NCBI GenBank assembly: GCA_020628815.1
Contig: JAHDEN010000018.1
Location: 1 to 52,976 of the forward strand
Direction: 5' to 3'
DNA from: Chloroflexota bacterium
GTDB lineage: Bacteria > Chloroflexota > Anaerolineae > Promineifilales > Promineifilaceae
Length of the DNA: 52,976 nucleotides
The notes below the pieces were generated by a model. The model did not search any database, was not told the origin of the DNA, and saw only the letters and a list, made by a program, of their open reading frames with translations. The translations under genes and the position numbers were made by a program. Every line of letters starts with the position of its first letter. Positions within the stretch are counted from its first letter, which is position 1. Positions 1-9,144 of this stretch are shown one piece after another.

Positions 1-2
1 GC

Positions 3-932
3 GTTACCATGAAGATTCTAGACTTCCCCCGGCCGGATATCTGTGATCCCACGACGTGGGTTGAAACGGCCCGTGCGTTTCAACGAGCCGCCAACGAGCT
101 AAATCATCCGGCCGTGTTGCTGGCAACGATGCATGAAAATTTGCCCGACTTTGTGGCTGAAGAAATGTTGGAGCACGGCATTACTCCGATGTTGGGGATG
201 CAGGAGGCGTTTTTGGCGGCACTCGGTGCTTCAAAAGTATTTAAGGCTCAGCAAAGTGAGACGTATGAAGTTTTAAGTGTAAAGCCGCTGAATGATGGCG
301 AGGTCACTACGCTGGATGAGTTTGAAAGTAAACGGCTGTTGGGTGAATTTGGGATTCCGGTTCCAGAATCGGCCGTTGTCACCGCTGAAAATGCCGGTGC
401 CATTTCTGCTGAGATGGGGTATCCCGTCGTGCTAAAAGTTTTGTCGGCCGACATTGTGCACAAATCTGATGTGGGTGGAGTTCACGTCAATTTGCAATCT
501 GCGGCCGAAGTTGCCCAAGCTGTCCAATCGATGGCTCATCTATCTGACCAGTTTTTGCTGGAAAAAATGGCCCCCAAACCGATTGTCGAGATGATTTTAG
601 GCTTCACCCGTGATCCACAGTTTGGCTTGGCGTTGGTCGTTGGGGCCGGTGGTGTGCTGGTTGAGCTGTTTAAGGACAGTCAAACGCTGCTCTTGCCGGT
701 CAGCCGTGAGGATGCGGAAAAGGCGATTGGGAAGTTGAAAATCGCTCCATTACTCGATGGGTATCGTGGGCAACCTCCAGCTGATAAAGAAGCTTTAATT
801 GATGCAATTGTGGCATTGTCACAGTTTGGCGAGGCTTATGCTGACTCTTTGGTTGAGGTTGATGTGAATCCGCTGTTTGCTCTGGAAGATGGGGTGATTG
901 CGGTTGATGGTGTTGTACGTTTGGTGAAATAA
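3..932 (+). CDS. ADP-forming acyl-CoA synthetase, C-terminal part (5' end cut by window edge)
   Basis: This is the C-terminal part of an acetyl/acyl-CoA synthetase (NDP-forming), which makes an acyl-CoA from a carboxylic acid, CoA and ATP, releasing ADP and phosphate. The first 70 residues look like the end of the second CoA-ligase subdomain (an LLGMQEAFLAALGA-like stretch). From residue about 100 an ATP-grasp domain follows, with the family's LLGEFGIPVPES entry, a GYPVVLKVLSADIVHKSD core and a VEVDVNPLF end. The ATG at 9 has no ribosome-binding site in view and falls inside what should be a domain, so the reading frame probably enters from outside the window. It lies 6 bases before the caiD-like gene and is probably co-transcribed with it. 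The full gene would resemble the 688-residue paralogue at 1725. The family is clear; the acid substrate is not visible from sequence. Confidence 0.85.
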   Translation, partial: VTMKILDFPRPDICDPTTWVETARAFQRAANELNHPAVLLATMHENLPDFVAEEMLEHGITPMLGMQEAFLAALGASKVFKAQQSETYEVLSVKPLNDGEVTTLDEFESKRLLGEFGIPVPESAVVTAENAGAISAEMGYPVVLKVLSADIVHKSDVGGVHVNLQSAAEVAQAVQSMAHLSDQFLLEKMAPKPIVEMILGFTRDPQFGLALVVGAGGVLVELFKDSQTLLLPVSREDAEKAIGKLKIAPLLDGYRGQPPADKEALIDAIVALSQFGEAYADSLVEVDVNPLFALEDGVIAVDGVVRLVK

Positions 933-938
933 AATCTT

Positions 939-1721
939 ATGACTGATTCTTTAAAAGTAGTAAAAAACGGAAAAATTTTAGAAGTAACGCTAGACCGGCC
1001 GAAGGCGAATGCCATTGACAACGCCACAAGTCGTGCAATGGGCGATCTGTTCGCTGAATTTCGTGATGACCCCGAATTGCGTGTGGCGATCTTGACCGGT
1101 GGGGGCGAACGCTTCTTTTCGGCCGGATGGGACTTGAACGCCGCGGCCGACGGTGCCGCCATCGACGGAGAGTACGGTGTTGGCGGTTTTGCTGGGATCA
1201 CCGAAATGCATGACTTGAACAAACCGGTCATTGCCGCTGTGAACGGCATGGCCGTGGGTGGTGGATTTGAGCTGGCGCTCTCCTGCGACATGATTGTTGC
1301 GGCCGATCACGCCCAGTTTTTCTTGCCCGAAATTTTTATCGGAATTGTGTCTGACGCTGGCTCGTTTAGATTGCCAAAACGGGTGCCGTATCACATCGCC
1401 ATGGAGATGTTGCTGACCGGCCGACGGATGGACATGGAAGAGGCGCAGAAATGGGGTTTGGTCAACGCGGTTGTGCCGCAAGATCAACTGATGGCAAAGG
1501 CACGTGAGTACGCTGAGACGATGATTCAAGGGGCCCCGCTGTCACTAGCGGCCGTGAAAGAACTGACCCGTGCCACGGCCAACATGAGCATGGAAGAAAG
1601 CTACGCCTTTATGCGTTCGGGCAAAGCTGAAATCTACGACAAAATGCTGGCCTCGGCCGATGCTGAAGAAGGGCCAAAAGCGTTTGCTGAAAAACGTGAT
1701 CCTGTTTGGACAGGCGAATAA
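939..1721 (+). CDS. caiD: Crotonobetainyl-CoA hydratase (CaiD-like enoyl-CoA hydratase)
   Basis: A crotonase-fold enzyme of 260 residues, the usual length. From memory it resembles Escherichia coli CaiD along its whole length: the [15 protein letters not shown] start, [34 protein letters not shown], the MLLTGRRM segment and an [14 protein letters not shown] end. The two expected catalytic glutamates are present at 111 (GGGFE) and 131 (LPE), at the same numbering as I recall for CaiD. The family reaction is reversible hydration of crotonobetainyl-CoA to carnitinyl-CoA. The gene sits between two ADP-forming acyl-CoA synthetase genes (gaps of 6 and 3 bases), which could make the CoA thioesters instead of the usual CaiC ligase or CaiB transferase. 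A generic enoyl-CoA hydratase on another branched acid remains possible. Confidence 0.85.
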   Translation: MTDSLKVVKNGKILEVTLDRPKANAIDNATSRAMGDLFAEFRDDPELRVAILTGGGERFFSAGWDLNAAADGAAIDGEYGVGGFAGITEMHDLNKPVIAAVNGMAVGGGFELALSCDMIVAADHAQFFLPEIFIGIVSDAGSFRLPKRVPYHIAMEMLLTGRRMDMEEAQKWGLVNAVVPQDQLMAKAREYAETMIQGAPLSLAAVKELTRATANMSMEESYAFMRSGKAEIYDKMLASADAEEGPKAFAEKRDPVWTGE

Positions 1722-1724
1722 ATT

Positions 1725-3791
1725 ATGGATTTATATAAACTGTTTGATGCCCAATCGATCTGTGTAGTCGGCGCCAGCGCCCGTGAAGGGAGCTTTGGCG
1801 GCACTGTGCTCAAAAACTTGGTCGATTACGGCTATCCGGGTCAGTTGATGGGAGTTCATCCCAAAAACAGCGAGGCGTTTGGCGTGCCGTGCTACCCATC
1901 CTTAACAGACATTCGTCAAGTGCCTGACTGCATCGCACTTGCGGTAGCAAACCACCATTTGCTGGGGTATTTAGAAGAGGCGGGTGAGTTAGGCGTGGGG
2001 GCGGCCGTTGTGTTTGGCGACCCAACTGTCGGTGCGGGGCGTGATCCCGAACTTGAAGGTCAAATCGCTCAGGTTGCTAAAGATTACGATATGGCCGTTT
2101 TGGGAGCCAACGGGATGGGCTACTACGCGCTACCCAACGGTATCGTCATCTCAGGGTACCCGGTTGATCCACAGAAAAAATCGGGCAGCGTGGCTCTGAT
2201 CACCCATTCAGGCACTATCTTTGATTCGATGACCCAAAACAATCGGGACGTTGAGTTCAACTATGTGATTTCGGCCGGAAATGAGACCTGCCTGACGGCG
2301 GCCGACTATCTAAATTTTGTACTTGATGACCCTAGCACCAAAGCGGTGGCGATGTATTTGGAAACAGTGCGGGATCCTGTGCTGTTCCTTGCAGCGCTCC
2401 GAAAGTCTGTCGAAAAAAAGATCCCCATCATTGTCTTAAAAACGGGGTTGAGCGAACGGGGGCAACTTATGGCGCAGGCCCACACTGGCGCTTTGGCCGG
2501 TGGTGCTGAAGCGTATGGGGCACTGTTTGAAAAATATGGGGTGCGCCAATGTTTTACATTGGACGAGATGATGGACACGGTGGAACTGTTTAGCATGATC
2601 CAACGCTTGCCAACACCCAATGTTACCGCGCTGATGGAGTCCGGCGGAGAACGGTCGATGCTGGTTGATATCGCCACCGATGTCGGGGTAAGCCTGACTG
2701 AGTTAAACGCTGAAACGAATAGTAAGCTGTTAACCATCCTTGAAGATGGGGTTGAGCCAGATAACCCGCTTGATGCCTTTGGCTCTGGTCATAACGTGCA
2801 GGACACCTATCGGGACTGTTTGTTGGCGATGGATGCTGATCCAGAAACCGGCCTGCTCTGTTTGGCCGTGGATTTGGCCCGTGACAGCTACCTGTCGCAC
2901 GATTATGTGAATGGGGCGATGGAAGCTTTGCCAAAGATTACGAAGCCGTTTGCCGGTTTGGTTAACCTGACGGCCGGGGCGCACGACGGGCTGATGGCTC
3001 AGCTGCGGGCCAACGGTGTGCCGGTTTTGATGGGGACGGAAACGGGAATGAAAGCGATACGGCATTTGGCTGAATTTACCGCTTTTGCCGCGCAAGATCA
3101 CAGTTTTGCCCCGCTTGACACGGGGGATAAAACGATTGTGCAGTTAGGCGAAAAACCGCTGGGTGAATTTGGGGCCAAACAGCTTTTGGCCGGATATGGC
3201 CTGCCGGTGCCACCTGAAAAAGTGGTCCAATCGGCCGACGATGCCGTCGCTTTCGCCGATAAAATCGGCTATCCGGTGGTGTTGAAAACGGCCGCAGACG
3301 GACTCTTGCACAAATCTGAAGCGGACGGCATTCGATTGAATTTGAAAGATGGCGAGGCTGTCCGTGCGGCTTATGCCGATTTGAACGAACGGTTGGGACC
3401 GGCCGTACTCATCACCCCGATGGCTGATTTGAGTAGTGGGGTTGAGATGCTGTTGGGCATGAACAACGATCCGCAGTTTGGCCCGATGCTGGTGATTGGG
3501 CTGGGCGGTATTTTTGTTGAAATATTTAAAGATGCGGTGACGGTGATGCCGCCGTTGACCGGTGACAAAGCGGCCGATGCGTTACGAAAACTCAAAGGAT
3601 TCCCGTTGTTAGATGGGGCGCGCGGCCGGGAAAAAATGGATGTTGCTGGGCTAATCGATACGATTTTGGCCTTTGACGCTTTTGTGGCTGATTACGGCCA
3701 TCAGTTGGCTGAGATCGACATCAACCCGCTTTTGGTAACGGCCGAATGGTGTCAGGTGTTAGATGCCTTATTGATTCCAAAACCGGAATGA
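1725..3791 (+). CDS. ADP-forming acyl-CoA synthetase (acetate-CoA ligase family), full length
   Basis: A 688-residue single-chain NDP-forming acyl-CoA synthetase. Residues about 5-130 are a Rossmann-type CoA-binding domain (ICVVGASAREGSFGG). Residues about 150-450 are the two succinyl-CoA-ligase-like domains, including the AHTGALAG loop at 252-259, whose histidine is thought to be phosphorylated in this family. Residues about 470-688 are an ATP-grasp domain (GYPVVLKTAADGLLHKSEADG, AEIDINPLL). In members with separate subunits these parts are encoded by two genes. It starts 3 bases after the caiD-like stop codon, so it belongs to the same transcription unit. It is a paralogue of the truncated gene at the left edge, so the operon would hold two acid:CoA ligases, perhaps for the carnitine or crotonobetaine side and for a downstream product. 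The substrate is unknown. Confidence 0.88.
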   Translation: MDLYKLFDAQSICVVGASAREGSFGGTVLKNLVDYGYPGQLMGVHPKNSEAFGVPCYPSLTDIRQVPDCIALAVANHHLLGYLEEAGELGVGAAVVFGDPTVGAGRDPELEGQIAQVAKDYDMAVLGANGMGYYALPNGIVISGYPVDPQKKSGSVALITHSGTIFDSMTQNNRDVEFNYVISAGNETCLTAADYLNFVLDDPSTKAVAMYLETVRDPVLFLAALRKSVEKKIPIIVLKTGLSERGQLMAQAHTGALAGGAEAYGALFEKYGVRQCFTLDEMMDTVELFSMIQRLPTPNVTALMESGGERSMLVDIATDVGVSLTELNAETNSKLLTILEDGVEPDNPLDAFGSGHNVQDTYRDCLLAMDADPETGLLCLAVDLARDSYLSHDYVNGAMEALPKITKPFAGLVNLTAGAHDGLMAQLRANGVPVLMGTETGMKAIRHLAEFTAFAAQDHSFAPLDTGDKTIVQLGEKPLGEFGAKQLLAGYGLPVPPEKVVQSADDAVAFADKIGYPVVLKTAADGLLHKSEADGIRLNLKDGEAVRAAYADLNERLGPAVLITPMADLSSGVEMLLGMNNDPQFGPMLVIGLGGIFVEIFKDAVTVMPPLTGDKAADALRKLKGFPLLDGARGREKMDVAGLIDTILAFDAFVADYGHQLAEIDINPLLVTAEWCQVLDALLIPKPE

Positions 3792-3883
3792 TACAAATTG
3801 CCCATTTTTGATGCATGAATAAATGCTGATTCGTTTATCCTCTAATTATTAAATGACTTTAGACAGTTTTGATTGGAGGTTTT

Positions 3884-4948
3884 ATGAACAGTGAAAGAAA
3901 AGGGTGTGGCTTGATCGCCATCCCGATCGGTTTAATCATATTTTTTGGCGCATTTTTTGTGGTTTGGAGCAACGAAGGGCGCGTTGATTTATCTGTACTC
4001 GCAGAAGAAAGTATTCCGGTGACCGGTGATAGTTTTAGCCCAGAAAATGACGGTAAGTTGGTTGCACTGTCGGGCACGATTGAATCGGACAGTTTGTTGG
4101 GCGATGATCCGTATTTAAAACCGGTTTCTGCTATTCAGTTAGTGCGTAATGCAGAAATGTATGCGTGGGATGAAAGCGGAGATGAAGAAGATGGGTATTC
4201 ATACCGCAAAGTTTGGACAAGCTCGCCAGAAAATAGCGACAATTTTGACCGACCGGCCGGGCACAATAACCCACCGATGGAGATAAGAAGCCAGACGTTT
4301 AAAGTACCCGAGGCATCGATTGGCCGTTATACCGTTTTGCCCAACGAGATGATCTTTGGACAAGTTGATGATCTGGCTATCTCTGAAGGGATGGTCAGCG
4401 GCGGCCGGGTAAGTGAAAACTTTTTTTACAACGGGAACGCATCCCCAGAATCGCCCGAAATTGGCGATATCCGCATCAGCTACTCTGCATATGCGGCCGA
4501 TCAATTTACAACGGTGTTTGGCGAACAGCAGGGTGACAGTGTCATTAGCTGGACCGATGGAGAATCGATAATCTATCGGGGATATGCGCTAGATCGACAA
4601 GGTGGTATCGACGCGTTGCGCACAGAGTATTTAACCGCTTTGTGGGGCGTTCGCGCCGCATCGCTGGCGATGTTTTATATCGGGTTATTGATGGCTGTAA
4701 GTCCTCTGACGAACATTCTGGGCTATATCCCGATTTTGGGGAATGTGGGTAAGCGGGTGATCGCTTTTGCTACGTTTGTCGTTGCGTTTGTGGTCTGGCT
4801 AATCACGTTGATTATCGCGATTCTTTTGCACAATTTAATCGCGTTGATTGTTGTTTTAGCAATTGTGGGCGGGATCGGATATTTCGTTTGGTCCAAACGG
4901 AACCAGGAAAAATCGCCCGAAGATTTAGATTACGGAACGACCGGGTAG
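3884..4948 (+). CDS. TMEM43/LUMA-like membrane protein
   Basis: A 354-residue protein with an N-terminal membrane segment (IAIPIGLIIFFGAFFVVW, about residues 8-26) followed by an NEGRVD motif. A long soluble domain covers about residues 30-245, and three or four hydrophobic helices lie near the C-terminus (about 255-340). The NEGR motif after the first helix, the large loop and the clustered C-terminal helices match the TMEM43/LUMA family, whose bacterial function is unknown. The start at 3884 is supported by GGAGGT at 3875-3880; a longer TTG-initiated reading at 3869 would include the ribosome-binding site and is unlikely. The 92-base gap after the synthetase suggests a separate or internally promoted unit. 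The link to the catabolic genes on either side is only positional. Confidence 0.65.
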   Translation: MNSERKGCGLIAIPIGLIIFFGAFFVVWSNEGRVDLSVLAEESIPVTGDSFSPENDGKLVALSGTIESDSLLGDDPYLKPVSAIQLVRNAEMYAWDESGDEEDGYSYRKVWTSSPENSDNFDRPAGHNNPPMEIRSQTFKVPEASIGRYTVLPNEMIFGQVDDLAISEGMVSGGRVSENFFYNGNASPESPEIGDIRISYSAYAADQFTTVFGEQQGDSVISWTDGESIIYRGYALDRQGGIDALRTEYLTALWGVRAASLAMFYIGLLMAVSPLTNILGYIPILGNVGKRVIAFATFVVAFVVWLITLIIAILLHNLIALIVVLAIVGGIGYFVWSKRNQEKSPEDLDYGTTG

Positions 4949-5023
4949 TTTCTGCCAACTATTCGCGGCAGTGATAAACCGGTTCGTTTTAAAAAGGCCT
5001 TTTGGCTGATTAGGAGAATAAAA

Positions 5024-5917
5024 ATGAACTATGAAGTCTTTATTACTGCCGCGATAACCGGCGCAGGTGCAACTCAAGATAAGCACCCTGATCTACCCAT
5101 CACACCTGAACAAATCGCTAATTCTGCGATTGAAGCGGCAAAAGCTGGGGCTGCGATTTGCCACTTTCATGTACGTGATCCTAAAACAGGTGTTGGCTCA
5201 CGCGATGTCGGTTTGTATACCGAGGTGTTTGAGCGCTGTCGTGCGGCCGATGTTGACATGGTGATCAACTTTACGGCCGGGATGGGTGGCGATCTGGTGT
5301 TTGGCGCGGGCAACAACCCATTGCCGCTAGATGAAGCTGGAACTGATATTGCGCCACCTCTGGAACGCTTAGCCCATGTTGAAAAACTGCTGCCAGAAAT
5401 TTGTACGCTCGACTGTGGCACGATGAACTTTGCGGCCGGTGGCGATTATGTAATGGCCAACACGCCGGGCCAGCTTGAGATCATGGCTAAACGGGTTCAA
5501 GAGCTGGGCGTTAAACCAGAGCTTGAAGTCTTTGACTACGGTCATCTGGTTTACGTTAAAGAGCTGATCCGTTTGGGCTTGCTCGATGATCCGATTTTGA
5601 TTCAACTGTGTATGGGAATCCCGTATGGTATGCCAAACGATGCGTTGACACTGGCGACGATTGCGAGCCAAGTGCCGGCCGGATCGATTTATTCAGCTTT
5701 TTCTGTTGGTCGGATGCAGCTCCCTTATGTGGCGATGGCGGCGGCTGTAGGCGGAAACATCCGTGTAGGTTTGGAAGATAACTTGTATTTGGATCGGGGC
5801 GTGTTTGCAACCAATGCTCAGTTGGTTGAGCGGGCGGTTAACATCTTGTCAAACATGAATGTCAAAGTCATGGGGCCAGATGCGGTGCGAGAGAAATTAG
5901 GCTTGAAGAAAAACTAG
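5024..5917 (+). CDS. Beta-keto acid cleavage enzyme (BKACE, DUF849 family)
   Basis: A 297-residue TIM-barrel enzyme of the BKACE family, founded by 3-keto-5-aminohexanoate cleavage enzyme. The family condenses a beta-keto acid with acetyl-CoA and releases acetoacetate plus a new CoA ester. Visible signatures are the FITAAITGAG start, the metal-binding HFHVRDP motif (histidines 47 and 49), FTAGMGGD, TLDCGTMNF and the GLEDN motif whose Glu251 should be the third metal ligand. A good ribosome-binding site (AGGAG) precedes the ATG. Some family members cleave 3-dehydrocarnitine to a betaine-CoA ester. With a CaiD homologue 3.3 kb upstream and a dimethylglycine-dehydrogenase-like gene elsewhere in the window, that substrate is a reasonable but unproven guess. 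A rho-independent terminator follows directly. Confidence 0.88.
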   Translation: MNYEVFITAAITGAGATQDKHPDLPITPEQIANSAIEAAKAGAAICHFHVRDPKTGVGSRDVGLYTEVFERCRAADVDMVINFTAGMGGDLVFGAGNNPLPLDEAGTDIAPPLERLAHVEKLLPEICTLDCGTMNFAAGGDYVMANTPGQLEIMAKRVQELGVKPELEVFDYGHLVYVKELIRLGLLDDPILIQLCMGIPYGMPNDALTLATIASQVPAGSIYSAFSVGRMQLPYVAMAAAVGGNIRVGLEDNLYLDRGVFATNAQLVERAVNILSNMNVKVMGPDAVREKLGLKKN

Positions 5918-5937
5918 GCTCTATAATTTTGATTGAT

Positions 5938-5975
5938 AAAGCTCTTGCTGGTGAGAATCGGCGAGAGCTTTTTTT
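5938..5975 (+). terminator. Rho-independent terminator after the BKACE gene
   Basis: AAAGCTCT (5938-5945) pairs with AGAGCTTT (5964-5971), with an 18-base loop and a run of T after it. It lies between the BKACE stop codon and the stop of the convergent GNAT gene, whose TAA is at 5974-5976, so it may serve both strands. Confidence 0.75.
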
Positions 5976-6474
5976 ATACCCGTTTGACCCAATAAACCCC
6001 TTCGGCCGTGGAGCCGTCCCGAAAGGTGCGTAAATCTGGATGACAGGCGAACCCCAGCTTGATTTTAATTGCATAGTTTTCCGCTTTGCTAATATCGCTC
6101 CGCGAGCGAACCTGAAAGACTCCTAACTCGGCTGCTTGTTCAAGCGTAAACTTTTGTAGTCGAGTCCCTATCCCTCGATTACGCCAAGCCTGTATTACAT
6201 GCAGTCCGCGAATCTTGGCTTCGTGCAAGGTGCCTCCGTCTTTATCTAAAACGGGGGCAATTCCCATTTCTGGGCCGATGGGTTGGATTAGAAACACATG
6301 GTAGCCAACTATTTCATCAGTTGGGCTGATGGCCACGGCCGCGTAAAAATCTCTGGGTTCATCATCTATAAAAACATAGGGCGAATCACCCAAGAATTTT
6401 GACAATGCTTTGAGTTCATCCCAACGTGAATGGGATTCGTCCCAGAATTCAAGAACGGCGGTAGGATCAAACAA
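5974..6474 (-). CDS. GNAT-family N-acetyltransferase
   Basis: A 166-residue protein with the GNAT acetyl-CoA-binding signature AWRNRGIGTRLQKF (Q/RxxGxG/A type), a preceding strand with IRGLHV, and a C-terminal NYAIKIKLGF segment. It therefore probably transfers an acetyl group from acetyl-CoA to an amine; the acceptor is not predictable. The only sensible start is a TTG at 6474, which overlaps the end of the upstream VOC gene by 8 bases (TTGTTTGA). A GGAGG sequence inside that gene lies at a suitable distance, so the two genes are probably translationally coupled. The next in-frame Met would remove about half of the protein. Confidence 0.8.
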   Translation of the reverse strand: MFDPTAVLEFWDESHSRWDELKALSKFLGDSPYVFIDDEPRDFYAAVAISPTDEIVGYHVFLIQPIGPEMGIAPVLDKDGGTLHEAKIRGLHVIQAWRNRGIGTRLQKFTLEQAAELGVFQVRSRSDISKAENYAIKIKLGFACHPDLRTFRDGSTAEGVYWVKRV

Positions 6475-6853
6475 TCGGTTTTTCCTCCATTAACCCAACT
6501 AGGTTCCCGTCTGGGTCGCGCAAAAAGGCTAGCCAAAGCTCATGATCTGGCATTTTGGCTGCTAATTCAGGGCCGCGCTCGGCCGTGCCACCTGCGCCAA
6601 CGATCCGCTCATAAGTCGATTCAATATCCCCAACTTTGAAATAGAGAACTGAATTGTTGCCGATTTCTGCACCACCACCCTGAGGCGTGGTTAACATGAT
6701 TCTGGTGTTGCCTGACTGCAAAAACGCGAGATTGGGACCCGCATCAAACAGGAAATCTAACTGTAAAAGGTCTTTATAAAATGGGGCAGTTTTAGCCACA
6801 TCGCTCACAGTAATAGCAATTTGCCCGATGATCGGGCTTGAATTTGAACTCAT
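6467..6853 (-). CDS. VOC-superfamily protein (glyoxalase/bleomycin-resistance fold)
   Basis: A 128-residue single-repeat vicinal-oxygen-chelate protein: IGQIAITVSDVAKTAPFYKDLL at the start, a central SVLYFKVGDIESTYERI segment and the closing LAFLRDPDGNLVGLME motif. Members include glyoxalases, ring-cleaving dioxygenases and antibiotic-binding proteins. The glutamate in the last motif (LME) is the usual metal ligand; little else fixes the activity. It is the first gene of a two-gene leftward unit with the GNAT gene and is divergent from the GT-C gene at 7012. The 158-base gap between them holds the promoters of both. Confidence 0.8.
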   Translation of the reverse strand: MSSNSSPIIGQIAITVSDVAKTAPFYKDLLQLDFLFDAGPNLAFLQSGNTRIMLTTPQGGGAEIGNNSVLYFKVGDIESTYERIVGAGGTAERGPELAAKMPDHELWLAFLRDPDGNLVGLMEEKPIV

Positions 6854-6999
6854 TTAGATACTCCTAATTGTTTGTTTGCTCAGTTTATTGTCTGCATTTT
6901 CTACCTTCAGGCCAGTGTTACTCCTATGATGGCGGCCGGAGGAAACAAATATGACACCTTGCCATGGCAATAGTTTTCGCAAAAGAAATTTCTGTAGCA

Positions 7000-7005
7000 T
7001 AAAAT
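7000..7005 (+). promoter_or_regulatory. -10-like TAAAAT, 6 bases before the ATG
   Basis: TAAAAT ends 6 bases before the ATG at 7012, and no ribosome-binding site is present. This arrangement predicts a leaderless transcript starting at or next to the ATG. Confidence 0.45.
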
Positions 7006-7011
7006 TCTGCC

Positions 7012-9108
7012 ATGGGTGATTATCGGCAGGTTCCAAGATTAGACATTTACTTAGCGGTACTTTTTGCGATTGTTTCATATTTTATTTTGATTCAAAACGA
7101 TGAGCACATTTTTCCGTCTGATGCTCAATGGGCCATTCACCTTTACTCAAGTATTGTTTATGAGGGGAATACAGATTTAGATGAATTCCGGCCGCAGTTA
7201 GAAGATCGAAATTTTCATTCTGCCCGAGTCTATAACGAGACTGCATACTCATATTTTCCGATTGGAACCCCGATATTTTTAACCCCCGTCCTATTTGTTT
7301 TAGAAAAAGGATTTGTGGATTTTGAGGGAGAGAATTTAAACGAATATTTGCAAACTAGTTTTGGGAAAGATTCGGTTAATTTAAAGCTTCATCTGCTTTC
7401 TGCTTCGGTTGCGGTTGCCTTGACCGGCTCGTTTCTCTACCTTATCGGGCTATATTACGTACCAAGGGGATATGCGCTACTTCTTGCGTTTGTCTTTATT
7501 TTTGGATCAACAGCCTACTCAACCGCCAGCCGGGCGCTGTGGCAGCATGGCCCATCGATTTTAACTTTAGCAGTTTCGTTGTGGCTGCTTGTGCGGGCCG
7601 AACATGGGAAGAAAGGGCTTGCTCTTGCGGGATTTATGTTGGCGTGGGCTTATTTGATCCGGCCGAGTAATAGTGTGCCTATCGCGTTGATTACGGCGTA
7701 CATCTTTTTTTATCACCGGTCATATTTCATCAAGTTTATTTTATGTAGCCTGCCGCTTGCCATTCTGTTTTTTGCCTACAACCTAAACATTTATGATCAA
7801 TGGCTTCATCCTTACTATGCAGCCTCACGGCTTGGCATTACACCCACCTTCTATGAAGCATTACTGGGAAACTTGGTTAGCCCCGCCAGAGGGTTATTCG
7901 TTTATTCATCTTTTCTGTTGCTTTTGATTCCTATGATTTGGATGGGGATAGCCAAGCGTAAATTTGAGCCCCTGGATTGGATACTGCTTGCAATTGTGAC
8001 GTTGCATTGGATTGCCATATCGATGTTTGCCCACTGGTGGGGTGGATATTCATACGGACCAAGATTATTTACAGACATGCTTCCGGTATTGTTTTTGCTG
8101 TTTGTGCGTAATTTTCTGCACGTGGTTCCTGAGTTTGATCGAACCAGTATCCCGAGCAAAGTGATGAATGGCCTTTTGATAGGACTGTCGGCCGTGAGTG
8201 TGACTATCCATCATGTGGGGGTGGTCAATCAGGCCGGTTGGAGCTGGAACAGTCTGCCAACTTCGATCGACCAATTTCCCGAAAGACTTTGGGATTGGAG
8301 TGATATTCAGTTTCTTCGGCCGCTTAAAGACCCCAACCGCATAGGGTTAGCAGTGATTGGCAATCAGCCAGAGGAAGGCTTAACAAAGCTTGAGCTACAG
8401 TTGGGTAATGTTGGATCTTCTGACAAGTATTGGGACATCTACGTAATTGAAGGGGTCACGTTGTACCCAGATTTTTATTTTGATAACAAACTTGATGATT
8501 CTAAGAATCTGATTGCTAGATACAATTTTCCAATTACCTCAAACACATCTCACCCAATTAGCCTTACTTTCCCCCATGAGTTAATGAAGGATAGTGATTT
8601 CGCCTTAAGGGTCGATATGCTTGAAGAGGATGGACAGGTGATTAACAGTGGGGTTATCCCGCTTGATCAATTAATTCCTCTGGGGTCTTTTGAGCAAGCT
8701 GGTCGCGCAAACAATCTAAAACTCCTGTATGGGCAAGGGTGGTATCCAAGAGAGTTTGCGGGTGAGTTTGAGTATCGCTGGACAAAGTCACCGGCCACTA
8801 TTTTTTTATATTCTGAGACCGATCAGACCAAGGAGCTGGAGCTAGTATTTGGGGAGATGTTTGACCCAGCTGCTGAAAATGGAAAAGGGAACACGGGGAA
8901 AATGACTGTCACAACTGAGTCTGGCCCAGCTTTGGAATTTGAGGTGCAAAATGGGGTTCCGCTGGTAACAACGGTCGATCTGGTTGAGGGATATAACCAG
9001 ATCGAAATTAAGCTAGAGACCGGTAACTTTTCACCCGCAGACTTCAATGCAGGGGATTCTGATCGACGACTTCTGAGCTTTATCACCAACAAAGTTGAGT
9101 TGAGATAA
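7012..9108 (+). CDS. Polytopic GT-C-type glycosyltransferase-like membrane protein with soluble C-terminal region
   Basis: A 698-residue protein. Roughly the first 420 residues contain about ten hydrophobic helices. The rest (about 430-698) is soluble, beta-rich and probably outside the membrane. An acidic pair after the first helix (FPSDAQW, with YFPIGTP further on) and the motifs NLVSPARGLFVYSSFLLLL and HWWGGYSYGPRLFTD are characteristic of a large group of GT-C-like proteins in Chloroflexota and Actinobacteria. These use polyprenyl-phosphate sugars to glycosylate lipids or proteins outside the membrane. The donor and acceptor are not predictable. The start at 7012 lacks a ribosome-binding site but follows a -10-like box. 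It stands alone between divergent and downstream genes. Confidence 0.7.
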   Translation: MGDYRQVPRLDIYLAVLFAIVSYFILIQNDEHIFPSDAQWAIHLYSSIVYEGNTDLDEFRPQLEDRNFHSARVYNETAYSYFPIGTPIFLTPVLFVLEKGFVDFEGENLNEYLQTSFGKDSVNLKLHLLSASVAVALTGSFLYLIGLYYVPRGYALLLAFVFIFGSTAYSTASRALWQHGPSILTLAVSLWLLVRAEHGKKGLALAGFMLAWAYLIRPSNSVPIALITAYIFFYHRSYFIKFILCSLPLAILFFAYNLNIYDQWLHPYYAASRLGITPTFYEALLGNLVSPARGLFVYSSFLLLLIPMIWMGIAKRKFEPLDWILLAIVTLHWIAISMFAHWWGGYSYGPRLFTDMLPVLFLLFVRNFLHVVPEFDRTSIPSKVMNGLLIGLSAVSVTIHHVGVVNQAGWSWNSLPTSIDQFPERLWDWSDIQFLRPLKDPNRIGLAVIGNQPEEGLTKLELQLGNVGSSDKYWDIYVIEGVTLYPDFYFDNKLDDSKNLIARYNFPITSNTSHPISLTFPHELMKDSDFALRVDMLEEDGQVINSGVIPLDQLIPLGSFEQAGRANNLKLLYGQGWYPREFAGEFEYRWTKSPATIFLYSETDQTKELELVFGEMFDPAAENGKGNTGKMTVTTESGPALEFEVQNGVPLVTTVDLVEGYNQIEIKLETGNFSPADFNAGDSDRRLLSFITNKVELR

Positions 9109-9144
9109 AAGTTGATAAGCTGTGTCTGCAAGCGGTGAGGCGAG

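Noticed and set aside
836-1529. Long antisense frames over the CaiD-like gene
   Set aside because: The sense gene has full family similarity with catalytic residues; the antisense translations are low-complexity Ser/Pro/Thr-rich shadows.
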